DNA of 7,324 nt from Solirubrobacterales bacterium (GCA_030152505.1 JASLJO010000260.1:1-7324), one strand, 5' to 3'. Counted from the first letter of the stretch, positions 1 through 6,143 are shown. Notes: generated by a model from the letters alone, not told the origin. Numbers and translations are program-made.

Positions 1-96
1 TTTTCGCGCTCCAGGGGAGGGTAGACGTTATTTGAGCGGTCGGGGTCTTGTTTTGCGCCGCATGGGGTTTCAAACCTCGACCGCGTCGCCGCTGGC

Positions 97-102
97 TAGA
101 GT
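97..102 (+). promoter_or_regulatory. Possible -10 box of the methyltransferase gene
   Basis: TAGAGT, preceded by GGC, lies 10 bp before the ATG at 113. This spacing would put transcription initiation within a few bases of the start codon, giving a leaderless or nearly leaderless mRNA. That fits the absence of any Shine-Dalgarno sequence before this ATG, and leaderless messages are common in actinobacteria. A -35 box is not convincing: the best match, TCGACC at 77-82, leaves only a 14-bp spacer. The rest of bases 1-112 holds nothing else I can support. Confidence 0.3.
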
Positions 103-112
103 TCCCGCCCCA

Positions 113-1030
113 ATGCCCGCTCCTCCCACGGCCACCCCCGACCACATCAAGGACGTCAACACGCGCTACCACGACGCGGCGGCGGACGAATACGACGCCA
201 AGTGGGGCATCGACTTCGGCGCCACCGGTCAGCGGCAGGTGCGGGGGAAGCTCGCCAAGGCGCTCGGCGGGCTGGACGGCGAGCGCTTTCCCGATGCGCT
301 GGAGATCGGCTCGGGAACGGGCTACTTCTCGCTCAACCTGCTGCAGATGGGGACGATCGAACGGCTGACCGCGACCGACATCTCGCCGGGCATGCTGCGC
401 CGCCTCTCGGCCACCGCAGAGTCGCTCGGACTGGAGGTCGACACCGTCGCCACCGAGGCCGAGGAGCTGCCCTTCGAGAACGAGAGCTTCGACCTCGTCT
501 TCGGCCACGCCGTCCTCCATCACATCCCCGACCTGGGTCGCGCCTTCGCCGAGTTCCGGCGAGTGCTCCGCCCCGGCGGCGCGATCGCCTTCTGCGGCGA
601 GCCCTCGCGCTACGGCGACCGCCTGGCGGCGGCGCCCAAGCGTGCCGGGCTGATCGCCGCGCCCACCTGGCGCCGCCTCGTCGGCGCCCGCCCGCGCGCC
701 ATCCCCGAGATGGAGCAGTCGCACGGCCACGCTTTGGAGGGCGAGGTCGACGTCCACGCATTCGCCCCCGCCGACCTGCGTCGCCTGCTGCAGGAGGGCG
801 GCTTCGAGCGCCGGCGGGTCGGCGGCGAGGAGCTGCTCGCCAACGCCTGGGGCTGGGGCCTGCGCACGGTCGAGGCAAGCGCCGAGCCCGAATCGGTCTC
901 GTGGTCCTGGCGCCGCTTCGCCTTCAACAGCTACATCGCCCTGCAGAAGATCGACACCCGCCTCCTCGAGCCCCACCTCCCCGCCGAGCTCTTCTACAAC
1001 CTCCTCCTCTCCGCCCGCAAACCCACCTGA
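113..1030 (+). CDS. Class I SAM-dependent methyltransferase, substrate unknown
   Basis: This 305-residue protein is a predicted cytosolic methyltransferase that would transfer a methyl group from S-adenosylmethionine. The Rossmann-type SAM-binding motif I is ALEIGSGTG (residues 62-70). It is followed by the acidic end of strand 2, TATDIS (87-91, Asp89), then by ELPFENESFDLVF (118-130), which is typical of the Methyltransf_11/UbiE-like group. Next come HAVLHHIPD (132-140) and RRVLRPGG (149-156). The C-terminal ~130 residues (SHGHALEGEVDVHAF onward) form a less familiar region that may hold the acceptor site. The frame is open upstream to a TTG at 32 and an ATG at 62, but those add a residue stretch unlike the family. 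I chose ATG 113 because the conserved region follows closely and a -10-like box precedes it. The gene is convergent with the rest of the window and ends 20 bp before the first inverted repeat of the adjacent element. The acceptor cannot be deduced: small molecules such as quinones or lipids are possible. Confidence 0.82.
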   Translation: MPAPPTATPDHIKDVNTRYHDAAADEYDAKWGIDFGATGQRQVRGKLAKALGGLDGERFPDALEIGSGTGYFSLNLLQMGTIERLTATDISPGMLRRLSATAESLGLEVDTVATEAEELPFENESFDLVFGHAVLHHIPDLGRAFAEFRRVLRPGGAIAFCGEPSRYGDRLAAAPKRAGLIAAPTWRRLVGARPRAIPEMEQSHGHALEGEVDVHAFAPADLRRLLQEGGFERRRVGGEELLANAWGWGLRTVEASAEPESVSWSWRRFAFNSYIALQKIDTRLLEPHLPAELFYNLLLSARKPT

Positions 1031-1049
1031 GAAATCCCCCGGGCGAAAT

Positions 1050-1094
1050 GGAGCGATTTGGGGGTCCCCTTTACCCCAAAGGCTTCCGTATGCC
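1050..1094 (+). repeat. Terminal inverted repeat, methyltransferase side
   Basis: Read on the + strand this matches the - strand reading of 2009-1965 at 32 of 45 positions, and at 32 of 38 if the 7-nt hairpin loop is ignored. Shared blocks are GGAGCG, TTNGGGGGT, CCCCAAAGG, TCC and TATGCC. Inside it, TTTGGGG (1057-1063) and CCCCAAA (1074-1080) form a hairpin. The inner part encodes the last residues (GIRKPLG) and the TAA of the AbiEi/DUF559 gene. Confidence 0.65.
1057..1080 (-). terminator. Hairpin at the stop codon of the AbiEi/DUF559 gene
   Basis: TTTGGGG and CCCCAAA form a perfect 7-bp stem, with the TAA stop (1071-1073) at the edge of the loop. It lies 27 bp beyond the methyltransferase stop and at the end of the opposing gene, so it could act as a bidirectional terminator between convergent genes. 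There is no clear following T-run in either direction beyond the stem's own T/A residues, so the terminator role is a guess. Its near-copy at the other end of the gene suggests it is primarily an element end. Confidence 0.3.
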
Positions 1095-1991
1095 ACGGGC
1101 GGCAACGGTTGCCAGTCTCGCTGCCACCTCCGCAGGGGCATGGCGGATCTGACTTTCGGCGAAGCGCAAAGTGGCCAGCCCCGCGGCGGCATGTGCCTGA
1201 TCGCGCCGGTAGTCGGTCGCCTGCGCGCCCGGCGTACGGTGATAGCGCCAACCGTCGACCTCAACGACCAGCCCAAGCTCGGGCCAATAAAAGTCCACTC
1301 GATAGCCGCTCACCTGAGCCTGGGTCTCGGGCAAAGGCAGTCTCGCAGCCCGTGCGATCGCCAGAAACTTGCGCTCGAGGCCAGAGTCGGTGAGAGCTTC
1401 GAGGCCGAGCAGACGACGCATGCATGCCATCCCAGGCCTGGGAGGAAGTGTTCCCATGGTCGCCCGCAACGCCTCCGGGTCGGTCAGGTCGAGGCGATCT
1501 GCTTCGTTGATCGCCCGTTCCACCTGCCACTCCGGAGAGCACGAAGCCAGGTCCACAAGCGTCGAGACCGGATCCGTCACCGGTATGCCCGCAACCTCGC
1601 AGCGATGCTCCAGACACAGGTCAGTCCTTCGATGCGCCCGGATGCCCGGGCGGCGACGAGGTGCCTTACGGGGGACCACCACGTCAATTGGGGTCTCGTC
1701 TGAGGGACGCACGAGGCCCCATAACGTCGCCGCACTGCGATGGCTCAGCAGAGCCTCGGCGCCACAGCTCAATACAGCCGCCATCCACCTCCCCTTCCGA
1801 CTGACTTCCGGCCTCCCAACGACATATATGCCTCGACCAAGGGGGTGCAGGCGGCCTGTCCTGATCCGATGCTTGATCGAGTCTGGCCCCAGGCCACCGG
1901 CCAGCAATTGCGCTCTCGTCACGACCCCGTGCTGCGCCCGGGCCAAATCCCAGATCGGCCCGCGGGCATATGGAGTCCTTTGGGGGTGCAT
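1071..1991 (-). CDS. AbiEi-like winged helix plus DUF559 (Vsr-like) nuclease protein
   Basis: This is a 306-residue two-part protein. Residues ~11-60 (DLARAQHGVVTRAQLL ... GRLHPLGRGIYVVG) match the N-terminal winged-helix domain of AbiEi-type antitoxins. The middle (SHRSAATLWGL at 83-93, IPVTDPVSTLVDLA at 136-149) is the AbiEi-like linker region. Residues ~204-295 are a DUF559 domain of the Vsr/PD-(D/E)XK nuclease fold. Candidate active-site residues are E206, D233 (YRVDFYW), E244 and D246 (VVEVDGW), H251, D264 and R276. The core is complete, so nuclease activity is plausible. No AbiEii-like toxin gene is adjacent, so the 'antitoxin' label is by homology only. It starts at the ATG in a hairpin loop and ends in a matching hairpin; both protein ends are encoded by inverted repeats. 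It lies 69 bp beyond the cyclase gene on the same strand. Codons such as ATA (in GIYVVG and GIRKPLG) suggest an origin distinct from its neighbours. It may be a DNA-binding endonuclease that mobilises its own element. Confidence 0.85.
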   Translation of the reverse strand: MHPQRTPYARGPIWDLARAQHGVVTRAQLLAGGLGPDSIKHRIRTGRLHPLGRGIYVVGRPEVSRKGRWMAAVLSCGAEALLSHRSAATLWGLVRPSDETPIDVVVPRKAPRRRPGIRAHRRTDLCLEHRCEVAGIPVTDPVSTLVDLASCSPEWQVERAINEADRLDLTDPEALRATMGTLPPRPGMACMRRLLGLEALTDSGLERKFLAIARAARLPLPETQAQVSGYRVDFYWPELGLVVEVDGWRYHRTPGAQATDYRRDQAHAAAGLATLRFAESQIRHAPAEVAARLATVAARGIRKPLG

Positions 1992-2009
1992 ATACCCCCC
2001 AAGCGCTCC
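1965..2009 (-). repeat. Terminal inverted repeat, operon side
   Basis: This is the partner of 1050-1094. On the - strand it begins GGAGCG and contains TTGGGGGGT, CCCCCAAAGG, TCC and TATGCC in the same order and spacing as the other end. The loop between the G-run and the C-run differs completely between the two ends (ATATGCA here, CCCCTTT there), while the flanking stems are conserved. It encodes the first nine residues of the AbiEi/DUF559 protein and its start codon. Confidence 0.65.
1978..2003 (-). promoter_or_regulatory. Hairpin enclosing the start codon and G-rich leader
   Basis: On the - strand, CTTGGGGGGT (2003-1994) can pair with ACCCCCAAAG (1987-1978) at 9 of 10 positions around the six-base loop ATATGC, which contains the ATG at 1991-1989. 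The only purine-rich stretch that could serve as a ribosome binding site, the G-run at 2000-1995, is in the stem and just 3 nt from the ATG. In an mRNA this would mask initiation, which fits a gene kept at low expression. No better Shine-Dalgarno site is seen. Confidence 0.45.
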
Positions 2010-2060
2010 GGCGAGCCGTATTCGCCCCCCTTGGGCCGGTGTCGACGCCTGGGGTTGGCG

Positions 2061-3176
2061 TTATTTGCGATCTGGGCGGCGGGCGCGGAAGAGCTTGGTG
2101 CGGGAGTCGAAGCCCTTGAGGCGTTTTTCGCCGGCGAAAGAGTAGTCGAAGCCGGCGCCCGCCGCGTCCTTCGCGGCGGGATCGAGCAGGACGCTGCCGG
2201 GTTTTGCGATTCCGGTGAGGCGGCTGGCGAGGTTGACGGGGCGCCCGTAGTAGTCACCGGCCTGGACGTGGACAGAGCCATGGGCGACCCCGGCACGCAG
2301 ACGAGGGAACTCGTCGCCTTCGGCGTCGGCCGCCTCGACCATCCGCAGCGCCGCCTCGACCATCGCCGCCGCGTCGGTGGAGACGAGCATCGCGGCGTCG
2401 CCGATCAGCTTCACCAGCCGTACCGGCGGCTCCGCGACCGAGGTCGCCAGCTCGTCGAGACGGCCGGCCACCAGGCCGAGCTCTTCGGTCTCGACCTGCT
2501 CGCCGAGCTTGGTGAAGCCGACCAGGTCGGCAAAGCAGACGGCGATCTCGGGGGCCGTACCCATCTCGCCGGCGGCGAGGTCGGCGGCGCCGATCACGTC
2601 GCGGCGGATCTGCTCGAGCATATGAGCGCGGAAGGCGTAGGCGAGGGTCGGCTCGAACAGCGGCAGCATGTGCTCGGCGGCGGCGGCGAAGCGCAGGGCG
2701 AGGTCGCGCTCGGTGTCACCGGGCTGCATCAGCGTTTTGGTCACCAGTTCGCGGTTGGCCTCGGCGATCCGCGCCGTCGCCATGCCGACCGTGCGCGCGA
2801 CCTGCATCATCCCCTCCTCGGGTAGGCCGAGGTCGTAGAAGGCTTTGACCCGCTTGGCCGCCTCCAGGTCGACCTCGGTCACGGCGCGCTCGTCCGGATC
2901 GGGATAGGGGACGCCGAAGGCGGCGCTGGTGCGCTGCAGGATGTCGAGGTCTATGCCGACCTTCTCGGCGACCTCACGCGGGGTGTACCGGGCACCGCCA
3001 CCGGCCACGGCCCGCTCGACCGGCAGCAGGGCCAACCGTCCGCCCTCGACCGCCTCGCGCAGCTCCTCCAAGGGGACGCCTTCGCCGGCGAGGCGCTCCA
3101 GCAGCTCGCGCCGCGCCTCGCGGGCGTCGCCCTCGGTGCCGTCGAGCAGCCCCTCCGCCTCGAAATCGATCGTCAT
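2061..3176 (-). CDS. Class III adenylate cyclase, Rv1264-like, with N-terminal regulatory domain
   Basis: This is a 371-residue enzyme predicted to make cyclic AMP from ATP as a homodimer. Residues ~1-200 resemble the adenylate cyclase regulatory domain found in Mycobacterium tuberculosis Rv1264. They include a helical, MerR-like stretch (ARYTPREVAEKVGI, residues 62-75) and no membrane segment, so it is a soluble cyclase. The catalytic domain runs from ~207 to 367. All six canonical residues are visible: metal-binding D217 (CFADLVGFT) and D260 (KLIGD), substrate-selecting K256 and D308 (AGDYYG), and transition-state N315 and R319 (GRPVNLASRL). The Lys/Asp pair predicts ATP rather than GTP. 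In Rv1264 the N-terminal domain inhibits at neutral pH; whether that holds here is inference. Its ATG overlaps the upstream gene's TGA as ATGA and lacks its own Shine-Dalgarno site, implying translational coupling. It is the last gene of the parA-ftsZ run. Confidence 0.88.
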   Translation of the reverse strand: MTIDFEAEGLLDGTEGDAREARRELLERLAGEGVPLEELREAVEGGRLALLPVERAVAGGGARYTPREVAEKVGIDLDILQRTSAAFGVPYPDPDERAVTEVDLEAAKRVKAFYDLGLPEEGMMQVARTVGMATARIAEANRELVTKTLMQPGDTERDLALRFAAAAEHMLPLFEPTLAYAFRAHMLEQIRRDVIGAADLAAGEMGTAPEIAVCFADLVGFTKLGEQVETEELGLVAGRLDELATSVAEPPVRLVKLIGDAAMLVSTDAAAMVEAALRMVEAADAEGDEFPRLRAGVAHGSVHVQAGDYYGRPVNLASRLTGIAKPGSVLLDPAAKDAAGAGFDYSFAGEKRLKGFDSRTKLFRARRPDRK

Positions 3177-4678
3177 GCGACCGCCACGCTACCGCCGCGG
3201 CGGGGGTCGCCGCCGCCGCTCAGCGCGCCGCTGGACGGATCGCGGGCGACCGCCTGCACGCCGCCGAAGAAGAGGTTGATGCGGGGACGACGCAGAACTG
3301 GAACGCCGCGCGCCTCAATCCGCGCCAGCGCCTCCTCGTCGATCCCCGGCTCGGCCTGGACGATGCCCTGCTCGATGTGCAGGCGCGGCGCCCGCACCGC
3401 CTCGCCGGCACTCATCCCCTGCTCGACCGCGCGCACCACCGTCTGCACGATCGCCGAGCGGATCCGGTTGGAGCCGGCGCTGCCGAGGCCGAGCTCGATC
3501 TCGCCGTCGCGGCGCACCACGGTCGGGGCCATCATCGAGGGGACGCGCCGCCCGGGTGCGATCGCATGAAAACCGAGCGGGTTGAGGTCCTCCTCGCCGA
3601 GCATGTTGTTGAGGATCACGCCGGTGCCGGGGACGAGCACGCCGGACCCCGAGCCGTTGGAGCAGGTGACGCTGCCACACATGCCCTCGCCGTCCAGCAC
3701 AGCGATGTGGGTGGTCGAGCCGAGCAGGTCGCCGGCGCGCAGGTCGAGCCCCCGCGGGTCGAGCAGCGTCCGCTCCAGGTCCTCGCCGTAGAGCGCCTCG
3801 GCGAACTCCTCGCCGCGAGCGTTGTTGGCGGCGTCCAGCGCGGCAACGAGCTGCTCGGGGCCGCTGCGCTCGCCAAGGCGCTCGAGCAAGCCGAGCGAGT
3901 AGGCGATCAGGATCCCGCCCGAGGAGGGGGGCGGGTTGGTCAGCACCTCGGCGCCGCGGAAGGGCGCCTGGATCGGGCGACGCTCGATCGCCTCGTACTC
4001 GGCCAGATCGGTCGGCCCGAGGGTGCCGCCGTGCTCGCGCACGTAACCGCTCAGGGCGGTGGCGACGTCGCCGCGGTAGAAGGGCTCGGCGCCCTCAGCG
4101 CCGAAGCGTTCGAGCGCATCGGCAAGCTCGGGGAAGCGCAGGACGTCGCCCTCGCCCAGCGGCCGCCCGCCGGGCGCATAGAGCTCACGAGACTCCGCCA
4201 GGCGCTCGTGGATCGGCCAGAGGATCTCCAGGATGTAGGCCTGCTCGGCGTTGATCGGGGCCCCCTCGCGGGCGAGCCGCACGCCGGCGCCGATCAGCTC
4301 GGAGAGTGGCGCGGTGCCGAAGCGTCGCAGCGCCAGCTCCAACCCGGCTGCCGTCCCCGGCACCCCGCACGATGCCGGCCCGACGTAGAACGTCTGCACC
4401 GTCTCGGCATCGAAGTGGACCGGCACGGCGGCCAGCTCCACCCCGCGCTCGTTCCCGTCCTTGCCGGGTGCGGCGACGAAGAAGTCGATCAGCACGCTCT
4501 CATCGCCGTGGCTGACCATCATGAAGCCGCCGGCGCCGAAGCCGGTCAGCGGGCTCTCGACCGCAAAGGAGGCGAGCACGGCCGCGACCGCGGCATCCAC
4601 TGCGTTGCCGCCTTCGCGCAGCACCTCGGCGCCGGCCTCGGCGGTCAGAGGGTGTCCCGCCGCGACGACGCCGCTCAT
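3173..4678 (-). CDS. Gamma-glutamyltransferase-family Ntn-hydrolase, atypical substrate pocket
   Basis: This 501-residue protein has the full GGT fold from SGVVAAGHPLTAEAG to the C-terminal small-subunit motifs. GGT-family proenzymes cleave themselves before a Thr, which then acts as nucleophile. Here that is T322 in GSTTHIAVLD (320-329), so the predicted subunits are residues 1-321 and 322-501. NPPPSSGG (248-255), GSGSGVLVPGTGVILNN (342-358) and LGSAGSNRI (398-406) are further family motifs. Two differences from E. coli GGT are visible. The DGREXAP motif with the glutamate-binding Arg114 reads DFFVAAP (65-71), so Arg is replaced by Phe67. The SSMSPT motif reads SMMAPT (381-386), losing one of the two serines. 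No signal peptide is present, unlike secreted classical GGTs. I infer an intracellular acylase or hydrolase of unknown substrate rather than a glutathione enzyme. The start follows the ftsZ stop by 10 bp and has no obvious Shine-Dalgarno site. Confidence 0.85.
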   Translation of the reverse strand: MSGVVAAGHPLTAEAGAEVLREGGNAVDAAVAAVLASFAVESPLTGFGAGGFMMVSHGDESVLIDFFVAAPGKDGNERGVELAAVPVHFDAETVQTFYVGPASCGVPGTAAGLELALRRFGTAPLSELIGAGVRLAREGAPINAEQAYILEILWPIHERLAESRELYAPGGRPLGEGDVLRFPELADALERFGAEGAEPFYRGDVATALSGYVREHGGTLGPTDLAEYEAIERRPIQAPFRGAEVLTNPPPSSGGILIAYSLGLLERLGERSGPEQLVAALDAANNARGEEFAEALYGEDLERTLLDPRGLDLRAGDLLGSTTHIAVLDGEGMCGSVTCSNGSGSGVLVPGTGVILNNMLGEEDLNPLGFHAIAPGRRVPSMMAPTVVRRDGEIELGLGSAGSNRIRSAIVQTVVRAVEQGMSAGEAVRAPRLHIEQGIVQAEPGIDEEALARIEARGVPVLRRPRINLFFGGVQAVARDPSSGALSGGGDPRRGGSVAVA

Positions 4679-4688
4679 GGCGCGTGCG

Positions 4689-6143
4689 CTAGCCGGGGAG
4701 GAACTCGGGGACGTCGAGGCTGCTCAGCTCGCCGGCTTTCTCGTTGCGCGGCGCGCGGCCACGGCCGGCGTCCTTGGTACGGCGGATCGTCGGCTCGGCG
4801 GACCGGCGCGGCGCCGGCTGTCCGTCGAAGCGGGTGGCGACGACGGTGACCCAGATCTGGTCGCCCAGGTCCTCGTCGATGTTGGCGCCGAAGATGATGT
4901 TGGCATCGGGATGGGCGGCATCGCCGACCAGCTTCGCCGCCTCTGAGACTTCGACCAGTGAGAGGTCGGGGCCGCCGGTGATCGAGAGCAGGATCGCCCG
5001 CGCCCCCTCCATCGAGGTCTCCAGCAAAGGCGAGGAGATCGCTTTCTCGGCGGCCAGCAGGCCACGGTTCTCGCCGCTACCCATGCCGATCCCGAGCAGT
5101 GCCCGGCCGGCATCGGACATGATCGTACGCACGTCGGCGAAGTCGAGGTTGATCAGCGCCGGCAGCGTGACCAGGTCAGAGATCCCCTGCACGCCCTGGC
5201 GCAGCACGTCGTCGGCGACCTGGAAAGCCTCGACCATCGAGGTCTGCTGGTCGAGCACTTCGAGCAGGCGGTCGTTGGGGACGACGATCAGGGTGTCGAC
5301 CTCCGCCGCCAACTCCTCGATGCCCTTTGTCGCCTGGGTGCCGCGGCGCGAGCCCTCGAAGCTGAACGGCTTGGTGACGATGCCAACGGTGAGCGCACCG
5401 ACCTCGCGGGCGAGGCGGGCGACCACCGGAGCGGCGCCGCTGCCGGTACCCCCACCGGCGCCGGCGGCGACGAAGACCATGTCGGAGCCCTTGAGCAGGC
5501 GCTTGATCTTGTCCTGCTCCTCGAAGGCGGAGCGGTGGCCGACCTCAGGATCGGCGCCGGCGCCGAGGCCGCGCGTCTGCTCGTCGCCGATGTGCACGGT
5601 GACGTCGGCAACGCAGAGCTGCAGCGATTGAAGATCGGTGTTGACCGCCATGAACTCGACGCCGGGCACGTTCGCGTCGACCATTCGGTTGACTGCGTTC
5701 ACCCCGGCGCCCCCCACGCCGACGACCCGGATCACCGGCTGATGCGGCTCCCCCGAGCCCGGCGGCTCATACTCCGGTTCCTCCCGCCCATACCGCGGCG
5801 TGTCGCTCGGCCGTTCGTGCCGAGGCACCGGCTCCTCTTCAAAGACCCTTTTCAGCTTTTCCGGGGCGGAGGGCCCTTCGTCCGTAACCTCATCGAGAGT
5901 CGACTCGGCCGACCCTGAGGCGTCAACCCCTGACGCCTCTCCCGCGGGTGGCGCCGTAGGGGGGACCGTCCCCGAGGAAGCTTTAGCTACCGCAGGGGAC
6001 GGTGGGTCCCCTGCGGCGACAGGACCCGCGGGCTGGGGCTCGTCCGAACCCTTGTCGTCGACTTCCTGCGCATCGTCAGACGTACTGCGAAAAAGCTCGG
6101 AGAGGGGCCCCTCGCGCATGCTCGCCCGCTTACGCCGACTCAT
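4689..6143 (-). CDS. ftsZ: Cell division protein FtsZ with long N-terminal extension
   Basis: FtsZ is the tubulin-like GTPase that polymerises into the cytokinetic Z-ring. The 484-residue length exceeds the usual ~350-400 because of an extension of ~135 residues before the conserved core (PVIRVVGVGGAGVNAVNRM, 136-154). Core motifs are intact: the tubulin signature GAGGGTGSG (228-236), the T7 synergy loop INLDFADVRT (331-340, with N332, D334 and D337) and a C-terminal conserved peptide SLDVPEFLPG (475-484) for partner binding. The extension is rich in Pro, Ala, Glu and Ser and looks disordered. Residues 37-71 come from the 104-bp palindromic repeat also present in parA. The start at 6143 is supported by AAGGAGGT 8 nt upstream; Met9 is an alternative that would keep the extension. 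It overlaps parA by 14 bp. No ftsQ or ftsA is adjacent, so it may be a relocated sole copy or a paralog. Confidence 0.93.
   Translation of the reverse strand: MSRRKRASMREGPLSELFRSTSDDAQEVDDKGSDEPQPAGPVAAGDPPSPAVAKASSGTVPPTAPPAGEASGVDASGSAESTLDEVTDEGPSAPEKLKRVFEEEPVPRHERPSDTPRYGREEPEYEPPGSGEPHQPVIRVVGVGGAGVNAVNRMVDANVPGVEFMAVNTDLQSLQLCVADVTVHIGDEQTRGLGAGADPEVGHRSAFEEQDKIKRLLKGSDMVFVAAGAGGGTGSGAAPVVARLAREVGALTVGIVTKPFSFEGSRRGTQATKGIEELAAEVDTLIVVPNDRLLEVLDQQTSMVEAFQVADDVLRQGVQGISDLVTLPALINLDFADVRTIMSDAGRALLGIGMGSGENRGLLAAEKAISSPLLETSMEGARAILLSITGGPDLSLVEVSEAAKLVGDAAHPDANIIFGANIDEDLGDQIWVTVVATRFDGQPAPRRSAEPTIRRTKDAGRGRAPRNEKAGELSSLDVPEFLPG
5917..5939. repeat. 9-bp hairpin abutting the 104-bp repeat in ftsZ
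   Basis: GAGGCGTCA (5917-5925) and TGACGCCTC (5931-5939) are perfect inverted arms around ACCCC. The right arm overlaps the first bases of repeat copy A. Copy B in parA shares only the GACGCCTC part and has no matching left arm. The hairpin lies within the codons for the EASGVDAS segment of the FtsZ N-terminal extension. Confidence 0.5.
5932..6035 (-). repeat. 104-bp palindromic repeat, copy A (inside ftsZ)
   Basis: It matches 7001-7104 at 96 of 104 positions with no gaps, and similarity stops sharply at both ends. It encodes FtsZ residues 37-71, which agree with ParA 40-74 at 31 of 35 positions in the same frame. The unit is internally inverted: CCCGCGGGT (5941-5949) pairs with ACCCGCGGG (6024-6032). 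CCGCAGGGGAC (5990-6000) pairs with GTCCCCTGCGG (6006-6016) around GGTGG, and GGGGAC with GTCCCC flank a single C at 5961-5973. The left and right halves align with one another as imperfect inverted copies with short indels, as in REP/REPIN-type elements. Confidence 0.8.

Larger units (their letters stand above)
1041..2027. mobile_element. Putative single-gene mobile element with hairpin-bearing inverted ends
   Basis: A 921-bp gene for an AbiEi/DUF559 protein is enclosed by imperfect terminal inverted repeats, 1050-1094 and 1965-2009. A further outward inverted pair is GGGCGAA (1041-1047) and TTCGCCC (2021-2027), offset by about 9 bp on the right, which may be an indel in a longer original end. 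The unit fills the gap between two convergent transcription units, a position where insertion does no harm. The gene uses codons such as ATA that are rare in the surrounding GC-rich genes. No transposase of a known family is present and no convincing target-site duplication is visible, so mobility is inferred from structure alone. The architecture recalls REP-flanked RAYT genes (REPtrons), but with a nuclease of a different fold. The limits given are the outermost inverted pair; the well-supported core is 1050-2009. Confidence 0.45.

Noticed and set aside
32..112. Upstream TTG (32) or ATG (62) starts for the methyltransferase
   Set aside because: The extra 17-27 residues show no family resemblance and no ribosome binding site, while ATG 113 follows a -10-like box at 97-102.
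1071..1991. Type IV toxin-antitoxin (AbiE) system
   Set aside because: Only the AbiEi-like domain is present, fused to a nuclease; no AbiEii nucleotidyltransferase gene lies beside it.
1042..2014. GGCGA at 1042-1046 and 2010-2014 as a target-site duplication
   Set aside because: The 5-bp word touches the right inverted repeat but is 3 bp away from the left one, and it is common in GC-rich DNA.
2329..2364. 15-bp word repeated with 21-bp period in the cyclase gene
   Set aside because: It encodes MVEAALR followed by MVEAADA in a helix of the catalytic domain; a chance heptad similarity with uniform codon choice.
1740..2825. Long open frame on the + strand across the DUF559 and cyclase genes
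   Set aside because: It crosses two well-supported genes and an intergenic repeat on the other strand and has no recognisable motif.
3377..4849. Long open frame on the + strand opposite the GGT-like gene
   Set aside because: Shadow of the GC-rich coding strand; its translation is low-complexity Arg/Ala/Gly-rich and shows no domain, while the - strand frame has clear GGT motifs.
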